Assembly (NCBI GenBank): GCA_964583795.1
Contig: CAZOWX010000004.1
Location: 11,974 to 75,973, forward strand
Length of the DNA: 64,000 nucleotides
Reading direction: 5' to 3'
DNA from: JBDTME01 sp964583795
Lineage (GTDB): Bacteria > Patescibacteriota > Microgenomatia > UBA1400 > PJMF01
In this document: piece after piece, positions 7,343 to 15,526 of the stretch
How positions within the stretch are numbered: the stretch's first letter is position 1
How the letters are laid out: each line of letters begins with the position of its first letter
Made by a program: the position numbers and the translations under genes
The notes under the pieces: model-generated
Database searches by the model: none
What the model was told of the DNA's origin: nothing
The model's input: the letters and a program-made list of their open reading frames with translations, nothing else

Positions 7343-8608
7343 ATGCAACTAAAATTGTGGCCATTTTTTTCACATACTGCCTCATATCGATTTTTGCTTT
7401 TTGCCATCATGCTCTTTTTCTTATTTTTCGCTGATGCAATCATGACGTACTACGTCCCAGTTGCGATTGAGGGAGCAGTTGGCTCCTCAACCAAAATGGG
7501 CTTGGTGCTCGCAACATCGTCTTTGGTTGGTATGGTCATCGACTTTTCATTTGCCCAGTTCTTTAGTCAAAAGAAAGCCTTATTTTTTCAGCTGATTTTA
7601 TTTTTGTGCGTCTTTTTCTTTCCACTGAGCTTCTTTTTGTCTCACTCGGTACTCACCTTTGTGCTGGCTATGGCCTGGTGGGGGGTGAGTTATGAAGCGA
7701 TGACTTTCACGACCTATCACGCCATTCATGAAGCAGTGGGGCGCTCAGCGCACGCTTGGGCTTGGGGGATCGTTGCTATTCTCAAGAATGTGTCGCTGGT
7801 AATTGGCCCGCTGATCGCAAGTTCTGCGCTTGCATACTCTTTAGCGTTTCCTTTGAGCATTGCGATTTTTTGTAATGCGATCGCCGCGTTGATCTTTTTT
7901 GCGCTCTACCTGCTGAACTCTCATCGGTTATTTGCGCAAAACTCCCAAGAGTTGACCCCTACACCTGCGCGCCGTACCCTTTCAGAGACGATAGCAATTT
8001 GGAAAGCACTTGACCAAATTTTATGGCCGCTGTTGGCATTTTTGGCGTTGTTTTTTCTGTTTGACAGTGCTGTGTTTACCATTGGTCCAATTCTGACCGA
8101 GCGACTCAAACAACAGCAGGAGCTCGGAGGTGTGTTTGTCAGTTTATACGGGATTCCTGGGATTTTTGTTGGCTTTTTTCTTTCTGGGGTAGGCAAACGT
8201 TTTGGCAAGAAAAAGGCGGCGTTTGTTTCCGGAATTTTGGGAGGATTTTGTGCAGTATTGATTGGAGTAAGTCATGTCCTACTTTTTATGTTGATAGCCA
8301 TGTTTTTTGCTTCACTTTGGTTATCAGTAATGGAGCCACTGCTTTTGGCGGTGTTTGAAGATTTGGTAGCACGAGGAGAGTCTGTCGCGAATGACTTGAT
8401 CAGTTTCACGGCGCTCACGTCAAGCTTTGGGTACGTAGTAGGGCCGGTGCTCAACGGCGTTATGGCTGATTTGTGGGGAGAGCTCAGTGTCTTTATGATC
8501 TGGGGAGCATTGCTGTGTGGGTTTGGAGTGTGGTTATTGCTCACGTTTCCCAGAAAAGTTCGATTACCACAAGCGCAAATTCAGCACATTCTCAGCCAAG
8601 AAAGTTGA
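7343..8608 (+). CDS. Major facilitator superfamily transporter
   Basis: From this ATG the protein has about 421 residues and roughly twelve hydrophobic segments with MFS features, including a charged loop between TM2 and TM3 (FAQFFSQKKAL) and a second-half repeat (GVGKRFGKKKAAF). I prefer the ATG at 7343 to the TTG at 7280, because it begins just before the first membrane segment. It is divergently transcribed from an ArsR repressor, suggesting an efflux pump induced by its substrate. The substrate cannot be inferred. Confidence 0.8.
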   Translation: MQLKLWPFFSHTASYRFLLFAIMLFFLFFADAIMTYYVPVAIEGAVGSSTKMGLVLATSSLVGMVIDFSFAQFFSQKKALFFQLILFLCVFFFPLSFFLSHSVLTFVLAMAWWGVSYEAMTFTTYHAIHEAVGRSAHAWAWGIVAILKNVSLVIGPLIASSALAYSLAFPLSIAIFCNAIAALIFFALYLLNSHRLFAQNSQELTPTPARRTLSETIAIWKALDQILWPLLAFLALFFLFDSAVFTIGPILTERLKQQQELGGVFVSLYGIPGIFVGFFLSGVGKRFGKKKAAFVSGILGGFCAVLIGVSHVLLFMLIAMFFASLWLSVMEPLLLAVFEDLVARGESVANDLISFTALTSSFGYVVGPVLNGVMADLWGELSVFMIWGALLCGFGVWLLLTFPRKVRLPQAQIQHILSQES

Positions 8609-8754
8609 AGTAAAAAGTTTTTCATTGAGTTTTTTTTCTCGACTAAGAGGAAGAACGAGCAAATAGACAAAGTGAGATGAATGTTATTTCGCAACAAGTC
8701 TACTGCGCGATCTGTGGTTTTTATCTGTAAAGGGAAGAAAAGTACAGTGTAACA

Positions 8755-9474
8755 CTACTGCTGCGTGTAGAGATGGGGAATAGGCTCACGCAGCTTCTCA
8801 ATATTGCGCAGTCGCAGGTGTAAGTACATTTGAGAAGCGATGCTAAGAATGATTAAAACGATTAATGTAAGCTCTACGGCTGAAATTGGTATGGGTTTTT
8901 GAGGACTTTGTGGTTGAGTGATGGCAGTCGGGTTTGTTTGAATGGAGGAGTCTGGTTGAGAGACCGCTGCGACCCGAATCGAAACAGTGTTCACTTGTTG
9001 CAAGATGTCTCCATTGCCGTACGTGACGGCAAGGTTTGAATCATTCGTGGCGCCATTTTTAAACGATAGCGCAATACTCCCATCTCCTGAAGTGTTCGCT
9101 TTCCAAGTGATCGTCGCAAATTGGGCTTTTCCGGTGTACAACTCATTTTTATTGCGAACGATACCAGAAATATGTGCTGACCCTAGGGCATTATCAAACA
9201 CTGTTGCTGGATAGTCTGGGAAAACGGGTAGAGTATCAATTTTAACAACACTCAATAGTTTCGGATCGAATGTGATTTTAGCATCGATTCCGGCTACTTG
9301 TGCTTGATCCGTGTCGAGCCAAAGCTGAGTTGAAAATGTTTCACCTGGTTTAGTGGCAATCGTTGTCGGAGAAAATAAAATGCTCGAACGAGTCCCTCCA
9401 GTTTGAGCTTGGTTACGTTGAGTACAGAGCACAAAACTGAAAAAAAGGATGAGACCAATACCAATTCTTTTCAT
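8755..9474 (-). CDS. Membrane-anchored cohesin-domain protein
   Basis: The product (239 residues from the ATG at 9474) has a signal peptide (about 1-24), one cohesin domain (about 30-170; LWLDTDQAQVAGIDAKITFDP near the start, then NTVSIRV at its end), a Pro/Gln/Thr-rich linker and a C-terminal membrane helix (VELTLIVLIILSIASQMYL) with a basic tail. That is the layout of a cell-surface anchor displaying one cohesin. Cohesins bind dockerin modules through calcium-stabilised helices. The neighbour at 9547-11239 carries a dockerin, and two more dockerin proteins occur at 20543 and 60134, so this is the best candidate for the anchor of a small assembly. Confidence 0.8.
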   Translation of the reverse strand: MKRIGIGLILFFSFVLCTQRNQAQTGGTRSSILFSPTTIATKPGETFSTQLWLDTDQAQVAGIDAKITFDPKLLSVVKIDTLPVFPDYPATVFDNALGSAHISGIVRNKNELYTGKAQFATITWKANTSGDGSIALSFKNGATNDSNLAVTYGNGDILQQVNTVSIRVAAVSQPDSSIQTNPTAITQPQSPQKPIPISAVELTLIVLIILSIASQMYLHLRLRNIEKLREPIPHLYTQQ

Positions 9475-9499
9475 ACGCAATACGAATACTGTTGTATCC

Positions 9500-9532
9500 C
9501 ACTAGAGGTTAGCCATAGTCTAACCTCTAGTG
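9500..9532. terminator. Perfect 13-bp hairpin between the two cohesin genes
   Basis: CACTAGAGGTTAG and its exact complement flank a 7-nt loop. It lies after the stop of the scaffoldin-like gene and just upstream of the anchor gene. The only short T-run is on the plus side, so as a minus-strand terminator it is atypical. An mRNA-stabilising stem or protein-binding site is also possible. Confidence 0.5.
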
Positions 9533-9546
9533 AACTTTTAATGTTA

Positions 9547-10502
9547 TTACAATATGTCTGACTGTTTTGCCCAGTTATTGCGCATGATGGCGAAGTCAAG
9601 ATTGTTGACAACACCGCTGTTATCGAGGTCAACCACTGGATCATTGCTTCGAAGTGCATTCAAAAATTTCAGGGTGTAATCAATCGAGTTAATTTCATCA
9701 TCAGCATTGAAATCTCCTCCAAGCAGTGGCGAACTGGTTAAGTTCACTGGAGTTACTCCTCCGGTTACTTGTACCGGACTAGCTGTTGAGCCGATTTTTC
9801 GAGCAAGGTATCCAGGAGTTTTTACTAAAAACACATAGTTGTCAGGAACGAGTGACAATTGAGCCTGACCACTTGCGTCTGTGGTCACTGCTTGGTGAAT
9901 ATTTTGAGCTGAACTAACAACCTGAGCTGTCAGATCTAACTGAGCAGTCTTATTGGCATCAGTTCTGTTTTTACCCTGTAAAGCAAATTGGAGTACCACG
10001 TTTGCAGCAGGAACTGGAGTTGAAGTTGGCAGTGGTGTTGCTGTTGGTGTCGCGGTTGGTGATGGTGTCAGAGTAGCAGTTGGTCCAGGAGTAGATGTTG
10101 GACCGGGAGTTGGTGACGCAGGATTGACTGCAATCAACTCTTGTCCAGAAACTTTTGCCAAAATATCGGACGGCTCTTGTCCAGGCTGGTCTAGATACAG
10201 CGATAAGTTACTATCATTTCGATTTCCCGGAGTAAAGTCATACTGAAGTGTTGTTGAGGTGGTTGCTATTTTGGTGCGGCCAGTGATCGAGGCAACCTGA
10301 ACATTTGCTCCAGAAACAGGGGTAACTGAGGCTGCAGTGCCAATGTTGGCAGAAATGTAAATCTTGCCAGTCAGATTATCGTATGTAAGCTCTGGATAGG
10401 ATGAAAAGGGTGTGCCCACTCCCTGATCAATGCTGACAATCTCGACGATGGCTGGATCAAAATTGATCATCGGTCGCAAACCTGGCGCGAAGCTTCCGCA
10501 CT
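9547..10502 (-). CDS. Scaffoldin-like protein, C-terminal part (cohesin, linker, dockerin)
   Basis: This is the 3' part of a gene interrupted by the scaffold gap at 10503-10512; the 5' part is 10513-11239. It contains the main part of a second cohesin domain (INFDPAIVEIVSIDQG and following), a Pro-Thr linker with many SPTPTATP-type repeats, a carboxypeptidase-regulatory/CnaB-like beta domain (VTTDASGQAQLSLVPDNY) and a C-terminal type I dockerin with two calcium loops (GDFNADDEINSIDY and DLDNSGVVNNLDF). A protein with both cohesins and a dockerin is a scaffoldin by layout. Its dockerin may dock on the anchor at 8755-9474. The about 10 residues right after the gap (CGSFAPGLRP) fit a cohesin poorly and may be an assembly artefact. 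Confidence 0.75.
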
Positions 10503-10512
10503 NNNNNNNNNN
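10503..10512. other. Scaffold gap (10 N) inside the scaffoldin-like gene
   Basis: Ten N bases. The reading frames on the two sides differ, so the true missing length is not ten (it is not 1 modulo 3, unless the flanks contain errors). Confidence 0.95.
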
Positions 10513-11239
10513 CAACGCCACTTACTAGTTGACCAGCAGTATCGGCCACGACAGTTACCTGAAAATTACTGCCAACTTGTTGAGGATTGGGTGGTGTAAG
10601 CGTATTAAATGAGAGTGAAGGCTCTGCTGCTGTGTGGGCAAATGTATACGAACCGTTCGTTGGAGTTTGCAAAATGTCTTGAGAAGTTCCGTTTTTAATG
10701 CTGGTTGTCAATGTCTCATCGAAAGTTGCTGTCATAGTTCCAGATGCAGGAACTGTCATCGAAAAAGAACCAAGTTTAACCATGGAGTTATTCGTAGAAA
10801 ACGGGGTTTGGGGGTTGGCAGTAATAAAGGCAATCAACGCTTTATTACCATTGGCCACGGGTTCGAAAGTATTTACAATATTATTGAGTCCTGGGACAGT
10901 GTCTGGGATGAATGAAAGGTCATTAGGGACATTTCCTGAAAATGTCAACACAATTTGCGCTCCGTCCACAAGATCCACTCCAGTATTAAGAAGAATATCA
11001 ATCGACTGGTGTGTATTGGGTGTGAGTTGGGATGTCTGAGGAGACAAAGCTAATGTTGCTGTGCCTGTTGGTGTTGATGCTTTCGAGTTATTATTTTTAT
11101 TATTGCGAACTAATAAAAAAACCAATGGGATTAGAACAACAAGCACGATAATGAGCAGTGTTTGCCCAAACACGACCAGTTGTAGTGGAAATTTTGTTGT
11201 TTTGGCAGAATTTTCCAATGGTTGCGGTGAAGTCATCAT
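10513..11239 (-). CDS. Scaffoldin-like protein, N-terminal part (anchor, cohesin)
   Basis: This is the 5' part of the gene broken by the gap. It starts with a short polar segment, a membrane helix at about residues 21-46 (LVVFGQTLLIIVLVVLIPLV) and an Asn/Ser-rich stretch, then a first cohesin domain (about 60-190; VDGAQIVLTFSG and GSFSMTVPASG). A second one begins at VGSNFQVTVVADTAG just before the gap. A short AAAGG lies 8-12 nt before the ATG. Unlike secreted clostridial scaffoldins it is held by an uncleaved N-terminal helix, so both it and the single-cohesin protein are probably membrane bound. Confidence 0.75.
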
Positions 11240-11365
11240 ATCAATAACCTTTTTTTACGTATGATCGTCTCAGTGTAAAAGCTTTCTAAACGAATGACAA
11301 GAGCCAGAACAACCATTTGGACCGTTTTATCGAGTCATTTTTTTGTTCAACCTTCTTCCTAGCTT

Positions 11366-11761
11366 TCAAACTGAAAGAGGTTTATCGGACATGCCTTTGG
11401 GTTGTGTTTGCCGAAGTTTTACTTTATTTAAACTATAAAGAATGCGTTCGTGCAAATTAATGTTTTTGATTCGAGCAAAGCGAAGAATAGTGACGAGCAA
11501 ATCTCCAAGCTCTTCAGTATATGATTCATCGGCTTGGGCACTGAGGTTGGTTTTTTTCCTGCCGTGTTCGGCTAAGTAGGCTCGAGCCATCTCACCGACT
11601 TCCTCCATCAATCCCAGAATCATGATCGAGCCATACTCTTCTGAGTAGCGTTTGCCTTTATCAATGTCACTTAAAATGTTAAAGTACTCACGAAATGGTG
11701 ACTGGTGAAAGGGTTGTTTTTTCTTTTTGGTATTCGGTTTTGAGTCGTCTGTTTTTGTCAT
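11366..11761 (-). CDS. MazG-like nucleotide pyrophosphohydrolase
   Basis: The 131-residue protein has the MazG metal-binding pattern: GLMEEVGEMARAYL near residues 50-63 and ELGDLLVTILRFA near 84-96, giving ExxE and ExxD pairs. It starts with a Lys-rich polar leader. Upstream on the minus strand are a TATAGT-type -10 and an AAGGAGG ribosome binding site 7 nt from the ATG. It is likely a house-cleaning NTP pyrophosphatase; the substrate is unknown. It is only distantly similar to the MazG-like protein at 755-1138. Confidence 0.78.
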   Translation of the reverse strand: MTKTDDSKPNTKKKKQPFHQSPFREYFNILSDIDKGKRYSEEYGSIMILGLMEEVGEMARAYLAEHGRKKTNLSAQADESYTEELGDLLVTILRFARIKNINLHERILYSLNKVKLRQTQPKGMSDKPLSV

Positions 11762-11876
11762 ATACTACCTCCTTAGGCTCTACTCTATACTATAATACAC
11801 TATGAGTGTCTATTGCGTATCGACTTGAAATGCTTTACAAATAGATGCGAAGAAAATGCGAAAAATGGGATTTCGG

Positions 11877-11948
11877 GTGTCAGAGCGTCAGGTGTCAGTA
11901 ACTCCATAGTTACATTTCCCCTGATACCTGACACCTGATACCTGAGAC
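11877..11948. repeat. Inverted heptamer array upstream of the DUF2130 gene
   Basis: Four direct heptamers CTGATAC, CTGACAC, CTGATAC and CTGAGAC fill 11921-11948. Two inverted copies, GTGTCAG at 11877-11883 and 11892-11898, lie on the other side of a small inner stem (TAACT ccat AGTTA, 11899-11912). The whole can fold as a two-level hairpin ending 5 nt before the DUF2130 ATG. It is one of several heptamer arrays between 11.9 and 15.4 kb. Confidence 0.7.
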
Positions 11949-11953
11949 CTAAT

Positions 11954-13216
11954 ATGTCTGATCAACTCATTACCTGCCCAAACTGCCAACACCAATTTTC
12001 GATTACATCGACATTGGCTGCTCAAATTCGCACTCAGATTGAGGAAGAGCAACACAAAAAGCAGCACGCTTTTGAGCTGCAAGCAGCTGCGAAGCTGAAA
12101 GTGATCGAGGAGCAAGAAAAAAAATTGTTGTTACAACAAGCGTCGATTGAGGACCAAGTCAAACAGCAAACTGAAAAAGAAAAACAGCGGTTATGGGCGA
12201 TTGCGCAGAGCGAGGCCAGTAAAAAATTTGAAAATAAGTTAAAACTCAGTGAAGAAGAACGACAAAAGATCGAACAGCAGTTAAAACAAGCTGAAGAAAA
12301 TGAGCTGAAGTTGCTCAAACAACAAAAGGAACTTGAAGAAAACAAACGTCGGTTTGAGATCGAAAAAGCACGACAACTGGAAGCAGAGCGTAAGAAAATC
12401 GAAGAAGATGCCAAAAAATTGTCAGATGAAGAACATCGACTGAAATTTTTAGAAAAAGAAAAACAGTTACAAATGATGCGGACCCAAATCGAGGAGCTCA
12501 AGCGCAAAAGTGAACAAGGGTCGATGCAGATTCAGGGAGAAGTACAAGAAGATGATTTGAAAACACTGCTTCAAACCAACTTCCCGCAAGATCAGGTGGT
12601 TGATGTGGAAAAAGGTGTGCGTGGTGCAGATCTGGTGCAGACTGTGTACAACTCCAATGGACAACGGTGTGGAGTCATCGTGTGGGAATCCAAAAATACC
12701 AAGGACTGGAAAGATGAGTGGATTTCAAAACTTCGTGATGATCAACATCGCGTTCAAGGTGACATTTGTGTGTTGGTGACCAAAGCGCTTCCGAAAGGCA
12801 GCGATCGATTTGCTCTAGTCAAACGGGTATGGGTGGTACACTCCTCAGTGGTATTACTGCTCACCCATGCACTGCGAGCACAACTGATGCAAGTGCATGC
12901 ACTGAGTGTTGCGAATGTTGGCAAAGAAGAAAAAATGGAGCTGTTGTATCACTATTTGTCAGGTTCACAGTTTAAATCCAGAATAGAAAACATTGTGAAT
13001 GCCTTCATGACGATGCAAGACCAGTTGGCTGCTGAAAAGCGTGCTATGAACACGATCTGGAATCGTCGGGAAAAAGAAATTACTCGCATTGTTGATCAAA
13101 CCACAGGCATGTATGGAGAACTTCAAGGGATCATCGGATCGTCACTGCAACCCATTGCGAGCTTAGAGTTACCCGATAGCGAACAGGCTTCGCAACCCTC
13201 GCTTCTGTCTGGTTGA
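11954..13216 (+). CDS. DUF2130 domain protein with long coiled coil
   Basis: The 420-residue protein begins with a short zinc-ribbon-like motif (CPNCQHQFS, one CxxC). A long charged coiled coil follows (about 20-190, dominated by Glu, Lys and Gln), then the globular DUF2130 domain (about 195-400) with GVRGADLVQTV and VIVWESKNTKDW, which resembles nuclease-fold cores. The domain is conserved in many bacteria; its biochemical role is not established. The E-S-K triad in VWESKN recalls PD-(D/E)xK nucleases, but that is my inference. No clear ribosome binding site is visible; a heptamer array and hairpin sit directly upstream. Confidence 0.8.
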   Translation: MSDQLITCPNCQHQFSITSTLAAQIRTQIEEEQHKKQHAFELQAAAKLKVIEEQEKKLLLQQASIEDQVKQQTEKEKQRLWAIAQSEASKKFENKLKLSEEERQKIEQQLKQAEENELKLLKQQKELEENKRRFEIEKARQLEAERKKIEEDAKKLSDEEHRLKFLEKEKQLQMMRTQIEELKRKSEQGSMQIQGEVQEDDLKTLLQTNFPQDQVVDVEKGVRGADLVQTVYNSNGQRCGVIVWESKNTKDWKDEWISKLRDDQHRVQGDICVLVTKALPKGSDRFALVKRVWVVHSSVVLLLTHALRAQLMQVHALSVANVGKEEKMELLYHYLSGSQFKSRIENIVNAFMTMQDQLAAEKRAMNTIWNRREKEITRIVDQTTGMYGELQGIIGSSLQPIASLELPDSEQASQPSLLSG

Positions 13217-13248
13217 TTCAAGTATAATTATTGAGAATGTGGAATGTG

Positions 13249-13281
13249 CCAGCCCTAGGCTGGTCCGCCTCGGGAGGAGAG
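13249..13281. repeat. GC-rich tandem palindromes
   Basis: CCAGCC-CTA-GGCTGG (13249-13263) is followed at once by a second small palindrome, CCTC-GG-GAGG. The GC content stands out against the AT-rich spacer. Similar core palindromes occur at 58250-58262 and 62087-62105. It may also end transcription of the DUF2130 gene, but no T-run follows. Confidence 0.5.
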
Positions 13282-13297
13282 TGTGGATTTATAAATA

Positions 13298-13325
13298 ATG
13301 GATGACAGAAGATGGATGAGAGAAT
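13298..13325. repeat. 14-bp (2 x 7) tandem repeat
   Basis: ATGGATGACAGAAG is followed directly by ATGGATGAGAGAAT, 12 of 14 identical. The period is twice seven, matching the heptamer rhythm of the neighbouring arrays. Confidence 0.5.
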
Positions 13326-13395
13326 GTTGGTCAGTTGCTTGGTTAATAGCATATACAGACAGATAAAACGAATTGAAAAGCAAGAGGGTTGTGTC

Positions 13396-13423
13396 GCTTG
13401 AGGCTTGTAGCTTGCAACTTGTA
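13396..13423. repeat. Heptamer array upstream of dnaG
   Basis: Four consecutive heptamers GCTTGAG, GCTTGTA, GCTTGCA and ACTTGTA lie 36 bp before the dnaG start. The heptamer differs from the one before DUF2130, but the period and copy number are the same. Confidence 0.65.
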
Positions 13424-13458
13424 GCCAATTAAAAATTTTTTACTTTTGATCGAGAGTT

Positions 13459-15246
13459 ATGTCCCAAATTCAGCAGGTGAAGGAAGCCACAGATATCGTA
13501 CAAGTCATCGGTGAGCGAGTGTCACTATCTCGCTCTGGGCGTAATCTCAAAGCAAATTGTCCTTTTCACTCAGAAAAATCACCCTCTTTTTTTGTCAGTC
13601 CTGATTTACAGGTGTTTCGCTGTTTTGGGTGTGGAGAGCGTGGGGATGTGTTTACTTTTTTGGAAAAATATGATGGATTAACGTTTAGCGAAGCGTTGCA
13701 ACTTTTGGCAGATAAAGCAGGTNNNNNNNNNNAACTGGAAAAAATAAAGCGTTCTTCTGATGATCAGTTGCGAGAGCGGATGCTTGAGCTACTCGAACTG
13801 AGTCGGCAGTATTATCACTACTTGTTAACAACTCACCAGTCAGGTGAAGTGGCGCGTCAGTACTTACATGATCGCAAAACAACGGCAGAAAGTATCAAAC
13901 AATTTCAGCTCGGATTCGCACTACCCAGTTGGGACGGTTTGATTAAGTATTTAGTGGGCAAAAAGAAATTTCAGATTCAAGAGTTATCCGAGGCAGGAAT
14001 GGTCATCCTTCGCTCGAGTGGGATGAAGGGCAGTACCCACCCCAATGACTACTATGACCGGTTTCGTGCTCGGCTGATGTTTCCGCTGACTGATCATCGT
14101 GGACGAGTAGTTGGGTTTTCAGGTCGAGTTTTGGACAAAGAGACGAAAGAAGCGAAGTACATTAATACTCCAGAAACAGCTTTGTACCATAAAAGTAAAA
14201 TGCTGTTTGGTCTGAGTGAAAACTACAGTGCGATTCGCGAAGCGAAACAAGTGGTAGTGGTCGAGGGTGAGTTTGACGCTCTGTCATCTTGTCAAGCTCA
14301 CGTGAGAAATGTGGTGGCGATTAAAGGCAGCGCCCTGACTAAGGAGCATGTAGCATTGTTACGCCGAACGGTTGATACCATTATTCTTTCTCTTGATGCT
14401 GATAGCGCAGGTGTTGAAGCGACGAAACGAGCGATTGCTGTGATTCAGCAGTTTGATGATGTTCGGCTCAGAGTATTACCTTCGTATCTTTTTGAGGGAA
14501 AAGATCCTGATGATGTTGCTCGTACTGATCCGAAAAAATGGCGCGACAGTGTCAAGCAATCCGTATCGATTTACCAATTTTTGATTGATGTTGCATTTCG
14601 TCAGCACGCGATTGTGAGTGGAGAGGATAAACAGCAGATCGTTAATCAGGTGGGGCCAGTTTTGAACCTGATTGTTCACTCAGTTGAGCGTCAGCACTAT
14701 GTGTCTTTATTAGCGAAACGATTGGAAGTTCCTGAAGCTGCTCTGCTGCAGGATCTCAACCGATTGAAGGCTGGAAAGTCACTGAGAACTTCTTCACCAG
14801 CGCAAGAAACTGTTCAACCAAGTAACCCGCAAATACAGTTGGAACAAGCTCTCCTGGCCGTGCTCATTCAATTACCAGAGAAGCAAGTGATTGAACAGGC
14901 AAAGGGTTTTGATATGAGTTCGTTCACTGTGCCAGCCCACAGTGCTATTATTCAACGACTGCAAACAACGACGGTGTTTTCTTTAAATACGTTTGCGAAA
15001 CAGTTACCACCAGAGGTTGAAGTGCCCTTCTCAACATTGTATTTTGAGAATGTAAAAGAGGCCCCCCCCGAATTAAAAGAGCTAGAGACACTAAGGGGTC
15101 GTTTTGAGCAAGCAACGCAGCACCGCAAAATGACTTTACTCACCACTCAGTTGCAACAGCTCGAGGCAAAACAAGAACTTACAGAACAAGAACAAGCAAA
15201 AATGGATGAGTTATTGCGGGAAATTGTACAACTGAGAGGGAAATAG
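13459..15246 (+). CDS. dnaG: DNA primase DnaG
   Basis: DnaG makes RNA primers for replication at the fork. The CHC2 zinc finger is at about residues 35-65 (CPFHSEKSPSF then CFGCGERGDVF). The catalytic core follows, with the TOPRIM residues in VVVVEGEFDAL (about 263-273) and LSLDADSAG (about 311-319). The C-terminal part (about 440-595) is a helical helicase-binding region ending in a Gln/Glu-rich coil. A ten-N gap at 13723-13732 interrupts it just after the zinc domain (ADKAG). The frame is the same on both sides, so the missing length is probably 1 modulo 3; some linker residues are lost. It is followed by rpoD, the classical dnaG-rpoD order of the macromolecular synthesis operon. Confidence 0.95.
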   Translation: MSQIQQVKEATDIVQVIGERVSLSRSGRNLKANCPFHSEKSPSFFVSPDLQVFRCFGCGERGDVFTFLEKYDGLTFSEALQLLADKAGXXXXLEKIKRSSDDQLRERMLELLELSRQYYHYLLTTHQSGEVARQYLHDRKTTAESIKQFQLGFALPSWDGLIKYLVGKKKFQIQELSEAGMVILRSSGMKGSTHPNDYYDRFRARLMFPLTDHRGRVVGFSGRVLDKETKEAKYINTPETALYHKSKMLFGLSENYSAIREAKQVVVVEGEFDALSSCQAHVRNVVAIKGSALTKEHVALLRRTVDTIILSLDADSAGVEATKRAIAVIQQFDDVRLRVLPSYLFEGKDPDDVARTDPKKWRDSVKQSVSIYQFLIDVAFRQHAIVSGEDKQQIVNQVGPVLNLIVHSVERQHYVSLLAKRLEVPEAALLQDLNRLKAGKSLRTSSPAQETVQPSNPQIQLEQALLAVLIQLPEKQVIEQAKGFDMSSFTVPAHSAIIQRLQTTTVFSLNTFAKQLPPEVEVPFSTLYFENVKEAPPELKELETLRGRFEQATQHRKMTLLTTQLQQLEAKQELTEQEQAKMDELLREIVQLRGK

Positions 15247-15309
15247 TTATCTCTAAGGTAACTAGCAACTAATTAACCAACCAAGCAAATAGTCAACTGA
15301 CAAACTCCC

Positions 15310-15337
15310 TATATACCATATACGATATACCAAATAC
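15310..15337. repeat. Heptamer array between dnaG and rpoD
   Basis: Four heptamers TATATAC, CATATAC, GATATAC and CAAATAC are head to tail. A more degenerate stretch with CAACTAA-like heptamers precedes it (about 15258-15306). A C-run follows at 15342-15352. This is the third heptamer sequence in the region. Confidence 0.65.
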
Positions 15338-15526
15338 TATCCCACCCCCCCCTTGCAAAATACCCTCGCGAGAGTATACTCTGGTACATCCTTGCAGTTT
15401 AGGGTATAATTATATTGGTAGAAACAGACTATTCTCTTAAGCTGAGTACTAAAATAAGTCTCATTCCCAATCCCGATTATTGCGAAAAAATTGGATACAT
15501 CAGTCCTAATTATACTTCAATTTCGT

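Noticed and set aside
9953..10246. Plus-strand frame of 97 codons with Val/Gly repeats
   Set aside because: It is the mirror of the Pro/Thr linker of the scaffoldin-like gene on the other strand; no ribosome binding site.
10698..11039. Plus-strand frame of 113 codons
   Set aside because: Opposite strand of the first cohesin domain; no start signals.
12034..12507. Minus-strand Ser/Cys/Phe-rich frame of 157 codons
   Set aside because: Reverse of the coiled-coil region of the DUF2130 gene; composition is a reflection of Glu/Lys codons.
13342..13380. Possible tRNA or small RNA in the spacer before dnaG
   Set aside because: No cloverleaf or T-loop motif; the spacer consists of repeats and AT-rich sequence.
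11877..15337. CRISPR array from the short repeats
   Set aside because: Repeats are seven bases, head to tail without spacers, and no cas genes are nearby.
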